DNA of 64,000 nt from Algicola sagamiensis DSM 14643 (lineage in GTDB: Bacteria; Pseudomonadota; Gammaproteobacteria; Enterobacterales; Alteromonadaceae): assembly GCF_000374485.1 (NCBI RefSeq), contig NZ_KB894492.1:332508-396507 (forward strand), written 5' to 3'. A program made the position numbers and the translations under genes. Positions 35,701 through 45,720 of the stretch are shown in pieces. Each line of letters starts with the position of its first letter. Position 1 is the first letter of the stretch. The notes beneath the pieces are model-generated. The model saw only the letters and a program-made list of their open reading frames with translations, did not search any database and was not told the DNA's origin.

Positions 35701-35767
35701 ACCGCTCCCCCCAGAAGAACTGATTCTGTGCTTAAAGGAGGAGAAGTTGCCAACCGCTCTCATCTAG
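32708..35767 (+). CDS. Propeller-PAS-GGDEF-EAL signalling protein
   Basis: A 1019-residue protein. The signal peptide is followed by a periplasmic region of about 390 residues. This contains repeated short strands with W-L or W-x-L patterns (QIWLLGE, HIWALSE, GSIWLVN, GGIWLLS), a propeller of the two-component-regulator type. A membrane span lies at about 425-450 (LLAALSLIGMVAMVFWLRL). A PAS domain (about 460-580), an intact GGDEF motif (LGGDEF about 664) and an EAL domain (GTEALVRW about 795, DDFGTGHSSLSY) follow. Unlike the other two c-di-GMP proteins here, both catalytic domains look intact. GTG start at 32708. Confidence 0.92.
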   Translation: MFRTFLYFFLSISSFFSYGRVHFSVPLPHDIQPIENQMIQDQQGFPWILSKESALRFDGQQWKKLRQFAVNDSFNQSFKTFYYYQPDQIWLLGEEYLEYYSMRTNRFTKVLRFHPHANASQFAILPNDHLVVLFEDQLKYYDANGRVLQSTRLNKQFFPMNPVVSENQLVWFFDQNGMVFHYNPLKNVLQRHPIIDAKIIFLQPTQQHIWALSEQGAWYKISLIDFSIQFVKKYPYPTHARSKQGIDGSIWLVNSSLVQHIYPDTQLHRQIFLNNNLNSIDAIVPNREGGIWLLSQSNLSFVHDQPNIADYYLTKPRISSLKILMKGDKSEQYLFSERYNFFKQIQQAHIEISRFKPASARYRFLFSPDMKDWLLEGERPISYQFYNIAPKSELIIQQQDVNQHWQNISRIQLNHMVSGRTFDFSVQKILALLAALSLIGMVAMVFWLRLRQKQADDLLHSLLENTHEGVWIANQDFEISYINQAFSEITGFTLDEMCGSPMTLFSHGGDHRRLGYLIEQEVNAYGFWSGEVWSRRKNGDDFSMDLSITRVDQESTGYRQVHFIGMFTDITFRMQNERELRKLATRDSLTKLPNRTLFFEHLDKAIYSASEQFPSFIVMIVDIDKFHKINDTLGLKSGDELLMQVAQILEQNLERGHILSRLGGDEFAIMIPPYLLGEAPDLHAEHVATRLSNCFREPIMIDGVPITATTSIGISLFPMHGMDAKHLMRSADAALTHAKQAGKNGFCIFNREIDVSTPEQLRIESEMWQSLKSKGFTVFYQPKISSESGKVVGTEALVRWFRDGDPIGPGEFIPIAEENGMIIPLTMYILEHCCQQVKQWQDQGMLRGKVAINISSLHFQKDSMAQEVFSLVSKYGVSPAQFELEITETAMMQAPDFALQQMRRLKDYGFSIALDDFGTGHSSLSYLKRFPIDKLKIDRSFICHLDTEEQDRNITATIIRLAKYLNMHVVAEGVESAEQVKFLSVMGCDELQGYYFSKPLPPEELILCLKEEKLPTALI

Positions 35768-35773
35768 TTATCC

Positions 35774-36784
35774 CTAACTATCGTGTTCTGCACGTTGCTC
35801 ACGACCTAACAGATCCATGGCTGCTTGCTGGACATCTTTCCCTTCGTATAGGACTTGATACACCTGTTCACAGATGGGCATCTCAACACCGATACGCTTA
35901 GCGAGTATATGCACCTCTTTGGCATTTCGATATCCTTCTACAACTTGACCAATCTTCTGCATCGCATTGTCAGTTGACTCACCTTGACCAAGGGCAAGAC
36001 CAAAGCGCCGATTGCGAGATTGATTGTCAGTACAGGTTAGAACGAGATCACCCAAACCAGCCATACCCATAAAGGTTTCTGGTTGCCCACCGAGTGTGGT
36101 GCCTAGTCTCGTGAGTTCAACGAGACCACGTGTAATCAACGCCGTGCGTGCATTGGCTCCGAAACCGATCCCGTCAGCCATCCCTGCACCAATTGCGATC
36201 ACATTCTTGACTGCACCGCCCAGTTGCATTCCAATAAAATCTGGATTCGTATAAACACGAAATGAACGTCCACAATGGAGCCACCTTGCAATATCTTGAT
36301 TGAGTTGGTCATTTGTCGAAGAAACAGAAATCGCTGTTGGTAAGCCTGCAGCCATCTCTTTTGCAAAGGTTGGTCCGGACAACACCGCAAGTGAGATTTT
36401 ACTGCCAAGTATATCCCTGGCTACATCTTGAAGTAATCGGCCTGTGTCTGGCTCTAATCCTTTTGTGGCCCAAGCAATCCGAGCATTTGGTTTTAGCCAA
36501 GGCTGAATGTGTTGCAGTGTCTCACCAAATGCATGGCTAGGGACGACAACCAAGATTGTTTCACTGGATTTAACGGCTTTTTCTAAATCACTTTCTAAAT
36601 GTAGTGAATCTGGAAAAGTGACCCCAGGTAGATAGCGCTCGTTGGTACGCGTTTGTTGCATTTGTTCGAAATGTGCTTTATTTCTGCCCCAAAGTGAGAT
36701 TGTGTGCCCATTTCTGGCAAGGCATAAAGCAAGGGCGGTCCCATAAGAGCCCGCCCCTAAAACTGACATCACTGATTTTGTCAC
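35774..36784 (-). CDS. gpsA: Glycerol-3-phosphate dehydrogenase [NAD(P)+]
   Basis: A 336-residue enzyme that reduces dihydroxyacetone phosphate for phospholipid synthesis. The N-terminal nucleotide-binding [10 protein letters not shown] and the substrate motifs [13 protein letters not shown] and KG-containing ATKGLEP are visible. Start GTG at 36784. Last gene of the rhodanese-grxC-secB-gpsA operon, a conserved order in gammaproteobacteria. Confidence 0.97.
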   Translation of the reverse strand: MTKSVMSVLGAGSYGTALALCLARNGHTISLWGRNKAHFEQMQQTRTNERYLPGVTFPDSLHLESDLEKAVKSSETILVVVPSHAFGETLQHIQPWLKPNARIAWATKGLEPDTGRLLQDVARDILGSKISLAVLSGPTFAKEMAAGLPTAISVSSTNDQLNQDIARWLHCGRSFRVYTNPDFIGMQLGGAVKNVIAIGAGMADGIGFGANARTALITRGLVELTRLGTTLGGQPETFMGMAGLGDLVLTCTDNQSRNRRFGLALGQGESTDNAMQKIGQVVEGYRNAKEVHILAKRIGVEMPICEQVYQVLYEGKDVQQAAMDLLGREQRAEHDS

Positions 36785-36809
36785 GTGATACCCTTTTTGA
36801 TATTTGGAA

Positions 36810-37292
36810 TTATGCGTCTAATTTTTCAGCAGCTTGTTGCTGGTTTTGCTGAAGGTATTGTGCATAAAGCGCATCAAAGTTCACTGGCGCAAGGTTGAGC
36901 GCAGGGAATGTACCGCGGTTCACGATGTTAGAAATCGCTTCTCTTGCATATGGGAATAAGATATTCGGGCAGAAAGATCCCATCATGTGAGACATCTGGT
37001 CTTCAGGCATGTTCATGATCGTGAAGATACCTGCTTGCTGAACTTCACAAAGGAATGCTGTTTCTTCTTCAACTTTCGTTGTAACCGTGATGGAAAGGAT
37101 CACTTCATAAACACCTTCTTCAAGCTCAGAAGAACGCGTATCCAAATCTAGTTTGACATCTGGTTGCCATTCTTTTTTGAAGATTTCTGGTGCTTTAGGA
37201 GATTCGAATGACATATCCTTTACATAGATGCGTTGGATTGCAAATTGTGGTGCATTCTCTTCATTTACAGTATTTTCGTTTTGCTCAGCCAT
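36810..37292 (-). CDS. secB: Protein-export chaperone SecB
   Basis: A 160-residue chaperone that keeps preproteins unfolded and hands them to SecA. The motif [19 protein letters not shown] at the N-terminus and the acidic Ala/Gln-rich C-terminal tail are typical. Between grxC and gpsA. Confidence 0.98.
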   Translation of the reverse strand: MAEQNENTVNEENAPQFAIQRIYVKDMSFESPKAPEIFKKEWQPDVKLDLDTRSSELEEGVYEVILSITVTTKVEEETAFLCEVQQAGIFTIMNMPEDQMSHMMGSFCPNILFPYAREAISNIVNRGTFPALNLAPVNFDALYAQYLQQNQQQAAEKLDA

Positions 37293-37354
37293 AGCGACTT
37301 CCTTAGTTCTATATTCTTAATTATTTCAATTGATCATTTGATTTCAATTGATCA

Positions 37355-37612
37355 CTAATTCTCGAGTAAAGCATCGAGACGGTCAGCATGTTCAAGTGCC
37401 ATCATGTCATCACAACCGCCAATATGCTGGTCATTAATGAAAATCTGTGGCACGGTGTAGCCACCGTTTGCTCTTTTAATCATTTCATCACGTCGCTGCG
37501 GCTCATTCTGAATGTTAATTTCCGTGTATTTCACAGATTTTTTATCCAGTAATGCCTTTGCTCTAACGCAATATGGACAATAAGTTTTCGTATAAATAAT
37601 CACTTCAGCCAC
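37355..37612 (-). CDS. grxC: Glutaredoxin 3
   Basis: An 85-residue glutaredoxin from the GTG at 37612, preceded by AAGGGG. A longer in-frame opening overlaps the rhodanese gene and adds residues absent from the family. It has the CPYC redox site, GGYTVPQIFI and the GGCDD motif. It reduces disulfides with glutathione. Confidence 0.95.
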   Translation of the reverse strand: MAEVIIYTKTYCPYCVRAKALLDKKSVKYTEINIQNEPQRRDEMIKRANGGYTVPQIFINDQHIGGCDDMMALEHADRLDALLEN

Positions 37613-37622
37613 GGGATACCCC

Positions 37623-38051
37623 TTACTTCTTCGTGACGGGAAGGTTTGCATTGGTCCATGCATTCATGCCGCCAGATAGAATATGGACTTTCTCAAATCC
37701 AGCTTTGACCATTTTTCCAGCAGCTTGAGATGCGGAGACACCTGCTGCACAGATTACAATAATGGGGGCTTGTTTTTTGGATTCAAGCTTCCCAAAATCA
37801 TTTTTCATAATCTTTTCTAATGAGACGTGCTCAGCATTCGCGATATGTGACTTTTGGTAATCTTTGTCGGGGCGGATATCGACCAGAATGGCATCTTCGC
37901 GGTTCACCATCAAGGAAAGCTCTTGAGGATTTACACCTTTAACGGGAGACATCGCACTTTTGACATAAGAATAGACGAGCGCAAGAAATAGCCCAACCCA
38001 CGCTGTTGTGAGAAAGGGATGGCGCCCGAGAAACTCAATAAACTGCTCCAT
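37623..38051 (-). CDS. Membrane-anchored rhodanese-domain protein (YibN-like)
   Basis: A 142-residue protein (145 if the TTG at 38060 is used). It has an N-terminal membrane span (FLTTAWVGLFLALVYSYV) and a rhodanese domain with active-site loop VICAAGVSASQAAG (Cys about residue 104). Operon neighbour of grxC and secB, as in E. coli yibN. Sulfur-transfer function assumed from fold. Confidence 0.92.
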   Translation of the reverse strand: MEQFIEFLGRHPFLTTAWVGLFLALVYSYVKSAMSPVKGVNPQELSLMVNREDAILVDIRPDKDYQKSHIANAEHVSLEKIMKNDFGKLESKKQAPIIVICAAGVSASQAAGKMVKAGFEKVHILSGGMNAWTNANLPVTKK

Positions 38052-38323
38052 AAGGATCAATAACTCTTTTTATGTAAGATGATTTTGATAGAGGCAGAAG
38101 TATACACAGATTATGATAAGTTGCCAGCCGAAAGGGGCCGAAAATTAGACCAAATCGCATGGAAATGATGGGAATCAATTGTCTATCTGACCCTATTCAA
38201 TCTCAATGAATTGGGATAAAATGCATTCACATTCTTCAGGCCGACAGGCTTTATTTCCCCCAAACTAGACCCCACATCCATAAGGCTAGTTTTAGTTGTT
38301 TCGAAATTTTAAAGGGAGCACAT

Positions 38324-39871
38324 ATGTCATTCGAGAAGAAACCGCTTGTCCTCATCATCATGGATGGTTGGGGATACAACGAGTCTCCAGAAAATAATGC
38401 TGTTTATCATGCAAATACACCCGTATTGGATGAACTTTGGCAAAACTGCCCGAAGACGTTGATTTCTGGTTCTGGGCTCGATGTCGGTTTACCGGATGAG
38501 CAAATGGGTAACTCTGAAGTCGGTCATATTAACCTAGGTTCTGGGCGAATTGTTTATCAAGATTTTACTCGGATCACAAAAGCGATTCGTGATGGTGACT
38601 TTTTTGAGAATTTAACCCTCATTTCTGCGATTGAAAAAGCCGCCTCTAATGGCAAAGCTGTTCATCTGATGGGGCTATTATCCCCAGGTGGTGTGCATAG
38701 CCATGAAGATCACTTCCATGCAGCTATTGATCTCGCAATTGAAAAAGGGGCTGAGAAAATCTATGTTCATGGTTTTCTTGATGGGCGTGATACACCACCA
38801 CGAAGTGCTGAAGATGCCATCGCAAAAATCCAAACAAAACTGACCACAGATGGCAAAGGACGGGTTGCATCTATCATCGGGCGGTACTATGCGATGGATA
38901 GAGATAATCGTTGGGATCGTGTGGAACTTGCTTATCAATTATTGACACAGGGTAAGGCTGAATTCCAATTCACGGATCCAGTTGAAGCACTTCATAGCGC
39001 CTATGAAAGGGATGAGAATGATGAATTCGTCAAGGCGTCAGTGATCTTAGGTGAAGATGGTCAGTCTGCGACATTTGAAGATGGTGATACGGTTATTTTC
39101 ATGAACTTCCGTGCAGATCGTGCCCGACAGCTATCTAGAAGCTTTACTGAGAGTGACTTTTCTAGTTTTGAGAGGACAATTCAGCCGAAGCTTTCAGAGT
39201 TTGTGATGTTGACTGAGTATGCAGCAGATATTCAAGCGCCTTGCGCATATCCACCTGAAAAACTCAGTAACGTTTTTGGGGAATGGATGGAAAAACATCA
39301 GAAAACGCAGCTGCGTATTTCAGAAACAGAAAAATACGCCCATGTGACGTTTTTCTTTAATGGTGGCCGAGAAGAGCCATTCAAAGGAGAATCTCGTGAG
39401 CTGATCCCTTCACCAAAAGTGGCGACGTATGATTTACAACCAGAGATGAATTCTGAGCTGATGACAGATAAACTTATCAGTTCGATTCTTAGCCAGCAAT
39501 ATGATGTCATTATTTGTAATTACCCAAATGGGGATATGGTTGGACATACTGGAAAGTTTGATGCAGCAGTTAAAGCCTGCGAAGCAGTCGATCAGAGCAT
39601 AGGGCGTGTCCTGAAGTCCTTGAAAGAAGTGGGTGGCGAATGTCTGATTACCGCGGACCATGGTAATGCGGAACAGATGGTCAATAAGCAATCCGGTCAG
39701 GCCCATACCGCACACACAAGCAATCTTGTTCCATTTATTTATGTCGGTCGTCTTGCAACCCCGATGTTGGAAGGTGGCAAATTGAGTGATGTTGCACCAA
39801 CGATGTTGCACTTGATGGGGATGGCTATCCCTGAGGAAATGACCGGCAAGACACTGATGACGTTGAAGTAA
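38324..39871 (+). CDS. gpmI: Cofactor-independent phosphoglycerate mutase
   Basis: A 515-residue enzyme interconverting 3- and 2-phosphoglycerate in glycolysis. It has the metal-binding motifs [15 protein letters not shown] near residue 12, [16 protein letters not shown] with the catalytic Ser, and ADHGNAEQM near residue 445. Divergent from the grxC operon. AAGGGAG precedes the start. Confidence 0.98.
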   Translation: MSFEKKPLVLIIMDGWGYNESPENNAVYHANTPVLDELWQNCPKTLISGSGLDVGLPDEQMGNSEVGHINLGSGRIVYQDFTRITKAIRDGDFFENLTLISAIEKAASNGKAVHLMGLLSPGGVHSHEDHFHAAIDLAIEKGAEKIYVHGFLDGRDTPPRSAEDAIAKIQTKLTTDGKGRVASIIGRYYAMDRDNRWDRVELAYQLLTQGKAEFQFTDPVEALHSAYERDENDEFVKASVILGEDGQSATFEDGDTVIFMNFRADRARQLSRSFTESDFSSFERTIQPKLSEFVMLTEYAADIQAPCAYPPEKLSNVFGEWMEKHQKTQLRISETEKYAHVTFFFNGGREEPFKGESRELIPSPKVATYDLQPEMNSELMTDKLISSILSQQYDVIICNYPNGDMVGHTGKFDAAVKACEAVDQSIGRVLKSLKEVGGECLITADHGNAEQMVNKQSGQAHTAHTSNLVPFIYVGRLATPMLEGGKLSDVAPTMLHLMGMAIPEEMTGKTLMTLK

Positions 39872-39916
39872 GCTAGGTTCTACATTTTCAATTCAAAATA
39901 ATAATAAGGAGCAGAA

Positions 39917-41098
39917 GTGCCATATCGCGTCAGTATTTTTCAAAGCAAGCCTATCAATTCATTGACGGCCATCTGTCGCGTATGGCTTTTCAGCGCCTTA
40001 GTTGCTTTTCCTGCATTTGCTGAAACCGTGAAGGAAAAAGAAAAAACAGCCACTCAAATTGATGAAATCACGGACGAAATCAAGAAAAAAAGACTCCAAA
40101 TCCAACATCACCAATCGAAACTCGATACGATCCAGCAAGATCTCAAGCAAGCAGAGAGTATTATTTCGCAGGTCGCAAAAAAGTTAAATGATACAGAAAT
40201 GGATATTCAGGACTTAGATAAACAACTTAAGCAATTCCAAAAAGAAATCCGAGGCTTGAATCGTGAAAAACGAAAACACCAACAAGCGTTAAAAGGACTT
40301 ATTTCCAGTGCTTATGTCAACGGCGATCATGACTATACTAAGTTACTACTCAATCAAGAAGAGCCCGGTAAGTTTGAGCGGGTGCTTGTTTACTATCAAT
40401 ACCTAAACAAAGCCAGATCAAGACAATTGCAACAATTGAGTCATGTCATCGATCAGATTTCGCAAACTGAAGAAAAAACTCAGGTTGCGAAATCGGATAG
40501 AATGGCACTCAAGCGTGAGCAGCTTGCGCAACAAGCAACCCTTGAGCAAGAGCAAAGAAAACGTCATGAAGTTGTCAGGAACTTAGAGCAAAACTTAAAA
40601 AATGATAAGCGCTCACTTTCGACGTTGCAGGTAAACCGAGAACAACTCACTGCAACCTTACAACAACTTCTCCAAGAGCAGGAAGCGAAAGAAATCCAGT
40701 TGAATGGCCTCAATGGAAAACGCGGAAAATTATTGTGGCCTACCAAGGGAAAACTACGCAATGCTTTTGGACAACCCCGGTTAGGCCGCTTACGTTGGAA
40801 AGGGGTGGTGATTAACAGCAGGCCAGGTAAAACCGTGAAGACAATCCATCAAGGCGTCGTTCTATTTGCTGATTGGATGAAAGGTTTTGGCTGGGTTCTG
40901 ATCGTTGATCACGGCCAAGGTTATATGAGCTTATATGGACATAACCAAACATTACTGAAAAAAGTAGGTGAAAAGGTTGAAGCGGGCGAACCAATCGCGT
41001 TAGTCGGGCAAAGTGGTGGTCAGTTGGAAAGTGGCCTTTATTTTGAAATCCGTCATAAAGGCCAAGCGCTCGATCCAGTCAGTTGGTGTAATAGCTAA
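39917..41098 (+). CDS. envC: EnvC-like activator of murein amidases
   Basis: A 393-residue periplasmic protein. A signal peptide (VWLFSALVAFPAFA) is followed by a long coiled coil (about residues 45-270) and a C-terminal LytM/M23 domain (GVVLFADWMKGFGWVLIVDH, then LYGHNQTLL). The M23 zinc ligands are degenerate (no HxH at the end: LYFEIRHKG), as in EnvC, which activates AmiA/AmiB rather than cutting peptidoglycan. GTG start. Downstream of gpmI, the usual neighbour. Confidence 0.92.
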   Translation: MPYRVSIFQSKPINSLTAICRVWLFSALVAFPAFAETVKEKEKTATQIDEITDEIKKKRLQIQHHQSKLDTIQQDLKQAESIISQVAKKLNDTEMDIQDLDKQLKQFQKEIRGLNREKRKHQQALKGLISSAYVNGDHDYTKLLLNQEEPGKFERVLVYYQYLNKARSRQLQQLSHVIDQISQTEEKTQVAKSDRMALKREQLAQQATLEQEQRKRHEVVRNLEQNLKNDKRSLSTLQVNREQLTATLQQLLQEQEAKEIQLNGLNGKRGKLLWPTKGKLRNAFGQPRLGRLRWKGVVINSRPGKTVKTIHQGVVLFADWMKGFGWVLIVDHGQGYMSLYGHNQTLLKKVGEKVEAGEPIALVGQSGGQLESGLYFEIRHKGQALDPVSWCNS

Positions 41099-41199
41099 GT
41101 TATTTCTTTTTCAGTTTGTTGCCGGTGCTGCTGCAATTGAGCGAGCAGCACACTGAGCAGGTAAATAAGAGAACATCCAGTAATCAAATGCCATTCCAT
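41095..41199 (-). CDS. Possible 34-residue membrane peptide
   Basis: A short frame on the minus strand whose stop overlaps the end of envC. It encodes one hydrophobic helix (LITGCSLIYLLSVLLAQL) and a polar Gln/Arg/Lys tail. No clear ribosome-binding site; it may be chance. The rest of the 310-bp gap up to mrcA holds only the hairpin at 41300. Confidence 0.25.
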   Translation of the reverse strand: MEWHLITGCSLIYLLSVLLAQLQQHRQQTEKEIT

Positions 41200-41299
41200 C
41201 TTGTAAGATATTCCCTTGACTTGTTTTATTCAGCGGTTAGTAAATTAAAACTTTGACAATTCAATATGAAAGCGGTTGCCTCGAAACTTTATGTTGTCG

Positions 41300-41328
41300 C
41301 AGCCAGGTTTGCAATCTGGCTGATTTTT
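41300..41328 (+). terminator. Rho-independent terminator downstream of gpmI-envC
   Basis: CAGCCAG (41300-41306) and CTGGCTG (41316-41322) with a 9-nt loop, followed by ATTTTTCT. Oriented to stop rightward transcription; it lies 200 bp after envC and before convergent mrcA. Confidence 0.6.
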
Positions 41329-41408
41329 CTACAAGAGTGGTCGCGATGTATATGCATCGTCCTAAAATATAACATCTCAATTGTTTATCCATTCAAACCA
41401 TGCCTTGA

Positions 41409-43949
41409 TTACTGAAATAAATCTTCCATTGTTTCATCACTTTCTTCAAGATCGAAATTAATATTTTCTGATTTTTCCTCCGCAAACTCAGTGGGCTCAG
41501 TGCCAACCTTAAAATACTCAAAACGTGTTGTATCATCTGACTTGCGGCTTAATAGGCCTGTCCCCTGATCGACTCGGATTGTGACAATATCTTCAGGCAT
41601 GGATACTGGGGTAGATGGCAGGTTTTTTAGTGCTTCACGGTTATATCTGATCCAGCCTGGTAATGCAGCAATTGCACCTGCTTCACGTCCAAAGACTTGG
41701 CCTTTTTCAGCACCACGAATACGACTTGTCATGCCTAGCGATCGAGATGGATTATCAAAACCAACCCACACAGTTGTTAATAAATCATGATTAAAACCAG
41801 TAAACCATGTGTCCTTCATATCATTTGTAGTACCTGTTTTCCCTGATAGATCATTTCTTTTTAGTGAACGAGCACGCCAAGCTGTACCATTCCAACCTGT
41901 TTTCAGCCGCCAGCTACCGCCTCCAGACACAGAGCTGGTCATAGCATTTGCAACTAAGAAAGCATTTTGTTTGCTGATAATCCGTTTGGCTTCGGGGCGG
42001 AAAACAATCGCATCGTCCCGGTCTTCGTTGGAATAACGCTCATCAAGACAGAAAGAGCAGGCAATGTCAGGGTTTGCCTCATAAATAATATTCCCGTCGC
42101 TATCTTCAACACGTTCAATGAGGAAAGGACTCACTAAATAACCACCATTGGCAAATGCGCTCATACTTGTTGCAACTTCCAATGGTGTGAATGAGGATGA
42201 ACCGAGCGCAATGGTTTCATTCTGTGGAATATCTGATGGGTCGAAGCCAAAATCAACCAGCCGTTCAATCACAGTATCCAGTCCGATTGCGCGGAGTAGC
42301 CTTACTGAGACAACGTTCTTTGATTTTGCCAAAGCAACACGCACACGAGTAGGTCCATCGTAAACTGGAGGGGAGTTTTTCGGACGCCACGCGGTTCCTT
42401 GTGTTCTATCCCATTTGGTAATCGGCGCATCATTGACAAGTGATGCCAATGTAAAACCATGATCAAGCGCAGCCGAATAAATGTATGGTTTAATATTCGA
42501 ACCAATTTGCCGTTTGGCTTGTGTCGCTCGATTAAACTGGCTTTGATAGAAACTATACCCCCCAACTGCTGAGCGGATCGCACCAGTTTGCGGGTCTAAA
42601 GCAATGAGTGCTGAAGAAGCATCAGGATATTGTGAGAGACGCCATTCCTTATCGTTATTTTGTCGAACAAGAATAATATCACCTAATGCTAAGATTTCAT
42701 GACTGGATTTCGGTGCTTTTCCTTGACGGTTGTCGTCAATAAATGGCCTAGCCCATCGCATCCCTTCCCAATGGAGGATATGATGGCTCCCATCTTTCAA
42801 ACGGATAACAGCAGACTGCTCCTCGAGTTCCGTCACAACTGCATAGAAAAGACCGTCAGCGCGAGCAGGATACTTCTGAAAGCTTTCTTTGATGGCCTCA
42901 TCATCCAATCTATCAGCTAATCGTATCGTTTCTACAGAGTCATTCTCAGGCGCTTCTGGAAGACTTGTCTTAGCCTCTAGAATATTGGCAAGTGCACCTC
43001 GGTAGCCATGTCTTTCATCGTATGCATGTAAATTTTCTCTAAGTGCTTGAATTGCCTGTTCCTGTAGCACCCAAGGTGTTGTTGTATAGACTTTATAACC
43101 ATTGGTATAGATATCGTCTCCAAACATCTCTAGCATCTTGCTGTGGGCCATCTCGGCAATATACGGAGCTGGTGCTGTGATATTTGCCCCATGATATCGA
43201 GCTGTAACAGGCTGCTCATTGGCTTCTCGATATTCATTCTGAGAAATATAACCCACAGTCAGCATTCGACCGAGCACCACAGAACGGCGCTTTCTAGCAC
43301 GCTCAGGGTGTCGAATCGGATTGAGTGAGGATGGCGCTTTAGGAAGACCTGCAATCATTGCAAGCTGAGCAAGGTTTAACTGACTGATATCTTTACCATA
43401 ATAGACTTGAGCTGCAGCGCCGACTCCGAAGGCTCGATTTCCCAATTCGATTTTGTTTAGATATAACGCAAGAATTTCATCCTTTGTGAGGAGTTTTTCA
43501 ATATGTAGCGCAATGAAAATCTCTTTAATTTTACGAGAATACTTCTTTTCTCGGGTGAGGAAAAAATTTCTAGCAAGCTGCATCGTAATGGTTGAAGCGC
43601 CTTGCTTTTTCTTTCCTGTGACAATCAGAGAAACGGCTGCACGCACGACTCCGATGGCATCGACACCCGGATGTTCATAGAATCTCGCATCTTCCGTTGC
43701 CAAAATAGCCTGCTTTAGTTGCTCAGGAATTTCGTCAATCGAAAGCGGAATTCTGCGTTTTTCACCAAATTGAGAGATTAATTGGCCATCTTGGCTAAAA
43801 ATTCGCATTGGTGTTTGTAATTTTACATCTTTTAACGTCTCAACACTGGGTAGCTCTGAACGGACTGAAAAATAGATTGCTGCCACACTCAACGCGAAAA
43901 CTAAAAAAGATACTATAATGAAAAAGAATATTTTTTTTAACCAGGCCAC
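41409..43949 (-). CDS. mrcA: Penicillin-binding protein 1A
   Basis: An 846-residue bifunctional peptidoglycan synthase. It has an N-terminal membrane anchor and a glycosyltransferase domain (ATEDARFYEHPGVD, then GASTITMQLARNFFL). The transpeptidase domain has SxxK in GSNIKPY, SKN in AKSKNVVS and KTGTTND. An OB-like insert is present between them. Usual length for PBP1A. Divergent from pilM, a conserved arrangement in gammaproteobacteria with type IV pili. Confidence 0.97.
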   Translation of the reverse strand: MAWLKKIFFFIIVSFLVFALSVAAIYFSVRSELPSVETLKDVKLQTPMRIFSQDGQLISQFGEKRRIPLSIDEIPEQLKQAILATEDARFYEHPGVDAIGVVRAAVSLIVTGKKKQGASTITMQLARNFFLTREKKYSRKIKEIFIALHIEKLLTKDEILALYLNKIELGNRAFGVGAAAQVYYGKDISQLNLAQLAMIAGLPKAPSSLNPIRHPERARKRRSVVLGRMLTVGYISQNEYREANEQPVTARYHGANITAPAPYIAEMAHSKMLEMFGDDIYTNGYKVYTTTPWVLQEQAIQALRENLHAYDERHGYRGALANILEAKTSLPEAPENDSVETIRLADRLDDEAIKESFQKYPARADGLFYAVVTELEEQSAVIRLKDGSHHILHWEGMRWARPFIDDNRQGKAPKSSHEILALGDIILVRQNNDKEWRLSQYPDASSALIALDPQTGAIRSAVGGYSFYQSQFNRATQAKRQIGSNIKPYIYSAALDHGFTLASLVNDAPITKWDRTQGTAWRPKNSPPVYDGPTRVRVALAKSKNVVSVRLLRAIGLDTVIERLVDFGFDPSDIPQNETIALGSSSFTPLEVATSMSAFANGGYLVSPFLIERVEDSDGNIIYEANPDIACSFCLDERYSNEDRDDAIVFRPEAKRIISKQNAFLVANAMTSSVSGGGSWRLKTGWNGTAWRARSLKRNDLSGKTGTTNDMKDTWFTGFNHDLLTTVWVGFDNPSRSLGMTSRIRGAEKGQVFGREAGAIAALPGWIRYNREALKNLPSTPVSMPEDIVTIRVDQGTGLLSRKSDDTTRFEYFKVGTEPTEFAEEKSENINFDLEESDETMEDLFQ

Positions 43950-44069
43950 GGATGAATCCTAACTTTTTACTCCCAATTATTTTACAAGACTGTTAGTATA
44001 AATCTAAAGTATGCTTGTTATACTATACGGCAAATAAAAATATATTTTAACCTTGGTAAGATAGAAACA

Positions 44070-45164
44070 GTGGCACAGGCGATGAATGTTAAGGAATTGT
44101 TTGGCAAAAAAAGTACCATGATGCTTGGAATCGACATTGGCTCTCACGCCATAAAGGCAGTCCAGCTCAGTGGTAGCGGGTCTAAATATCGGTTGGATGC
44201 ATTCGCTATCGAACCCTTACCCAAAGGTGCGATGAATGACCGGGAAATTCAAGATATTGAAGCAGTTGGTCGGGCTATCCAGAAGATACGAAGAAAGTTC
44301 AGTCGAAAGATTACGCAAGCAGCAGCTGCGGTGTCTGGATCGAGCGTGATCACCAAAATTGTATTCATGGATGCAGGCATGCGTGAAGACGAAATGGAAT
44401 CACAAATTGAAATCGAAGCAGATAGCTTGATTCCATATCCTCTCAATGAAATAAGTCTAGATTTTGAGCCATTGGGGCCAAATCCAGCCGATCCGAGTAA
44501 AATAAACGTCTTATTGAGTGCTGCTCGCACTGAAACCGTTCAAACGAAAGTGGATGCTCTGGCTGGTGCACAACTAGAAGCCAAGGTGATCGATGTTGAA
44601 GGGTACGCTTTAGCTCGTGGTGCTGAATTTTGTATGTCCCAGCTTCCTTCTGACGCATCAGAAAAAAATATAGCTTTGATTGATGTCGGTGCCAACATGA
44701 TGCTGTTTTCCATCATGCAAGGCGGGGAAGTGATTTATACGCGAGATCAGATTTTTGGTGGTGATCAGTATACAAAATCCATTGCTTCGTACTATAACCA
44801 ACCCTATGAGGATGCGGAAGTTGCGAAGTTAAGTGGTAACTTGCCTCCTAATTATGAAATGGAAGTTCTTGCACCATTTCAAACGGCTTTGGTGCAACAG
44901 ATTCGACGGGCAATTCAGATGTTTATTACATCAAGTGGTCACGAGCAGGTTGATTATTTGATGATTTCAGGGGGCACGAGTTGTATTGCTGGACTTGACA
45001 AATTGTTAGTCGAAGAGCTAGGGATTCATACAATTGTTGCAAATCCATTTGTAGAAATGGGCGCTGCTTCATCGGTGAAGAAAGAAGAGCTGGCTTTAAA
45101 AGCATCCAACCTTGTTGTTGCAACTGGTTTAGCGTTAAGGAGCTTTAGTTCATGGCATATATAA
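44070..45164 (+). CDS. pilM: Type IV pilus assembly ATPase-like PilM
   Basis: A 364-residue actin-like protein with the GIDIGSHAIKAVQL phosphate-binding motif, IDVGANMMLFSI and ISGGTSCIAGL. It binds the N-terminal tail of PilN at the inner membrane to form the alignment complex of type IV pili. GTG start at 44070 (ATG at 44082 is the alternative). It overlaps pilN by 13 bp. Confidence 0.97.
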   Translation: MAQAMNVKELFGKKSTMMLGIDIGSHAIKAVQLSGSGSKYRLDAFAIEPLPKGAMNDREIQDIEAVGRAIQKIRRKFSRKITQAAAAVSGSSVITKIVFMDAGMREDEMESQIEIEADSLIPYPLNEISLDFEPLGPNPADPSKINVLLSAARTETVQTKVDALAGAQLEAKVIDVEGYALARGAEFCMSQLPSDASEKNIALIDVGANMMLFSIMQGGEVIYTRDQIFGGDQYTKSIASYYNQPYEDAEVAKLSGNLPPNYEMEVLAPFQTALVQQIRRAIQMFITSSGHEQVDYLMISGGTSCIAGLDKLLVEELGIHTIVANPFVEMGAASSVKKEELALKASNLVVATGLALRSFSSWHI

Positions 45165-45718
45165 ACCTACTCCCCTGGCGGGAAGTGGCTCGACAGGAGG
45201 AAAAGCAAAAGTTCCTCGTCATCGTAGGTGCAATAGTCACTGTTTGTGCTGTTATCATGTTAGGGATAAACCAATTTTACGTGATAAAAGCTGATGGTCA
45301 GCAAAAAAGAAATAGCTTTTTGAACCAGGAAATTTCAGTTTTGAAGCAGCAGATTGCCGAAATTGAAAAGCTGAAGAAAATGAAACAGGATCTGCAAAAA
45401 CGAATCAATTTGATTGAACAGTTACAGGCTAGCCGAAATCTTGGTACGTTAATCATGGATGAAGTCGCACAAGTTGTTCCAGCGGGTGTTTACCTGACAA
45501 CATTGGAAAAGAAAGGGGTTGGGATAAGTATTGTTGGTAAGAGTGAATCCAATAACCGATTGGCAAATATGATGCGGGAAGTTGAAGAATCTGAGTTACT
45601 TGCAGAAGCGGTTATTTCTGAGATTGTCACTGGTAAGCAAAAGCTCCGTCTACTCAGTGACTTTAAAATGAGTATGAAAATCAAAGGATATGATGCAGTA
45701 CAAGGGGGAGAGAAATAG
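45152..45718 (+). CDS. pilN: Type IV pilus assembly protein PilN
   Basis: A 188-residue inner-membrane protein. The N-terminal INLLPWRE motif is the PilM-binding tail. One span (FLVIVGAIVTVCAVIMLGI) is followed by a coiled coil and a periplasmic fold that pairs with PilO. Confidence 0.97.
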   Translation: MAYINLLPWREVARQEEKQKFLVIVGAIVTVCAVIMLGINQFYVIKADGQQKRNSFLNQEISVLKQQIAEIEKLKKMKQDLQKRINLIEQLQASRNLGTLIMDEVAQVVPAGVYLTTLEKKGVGISIVGKSESNNRLANMMREVEESELLAEAVISEIVTGKQKLRLLSDFKMSMKIKGYDAVQGGEK

Positions 45719-45720
45719 CA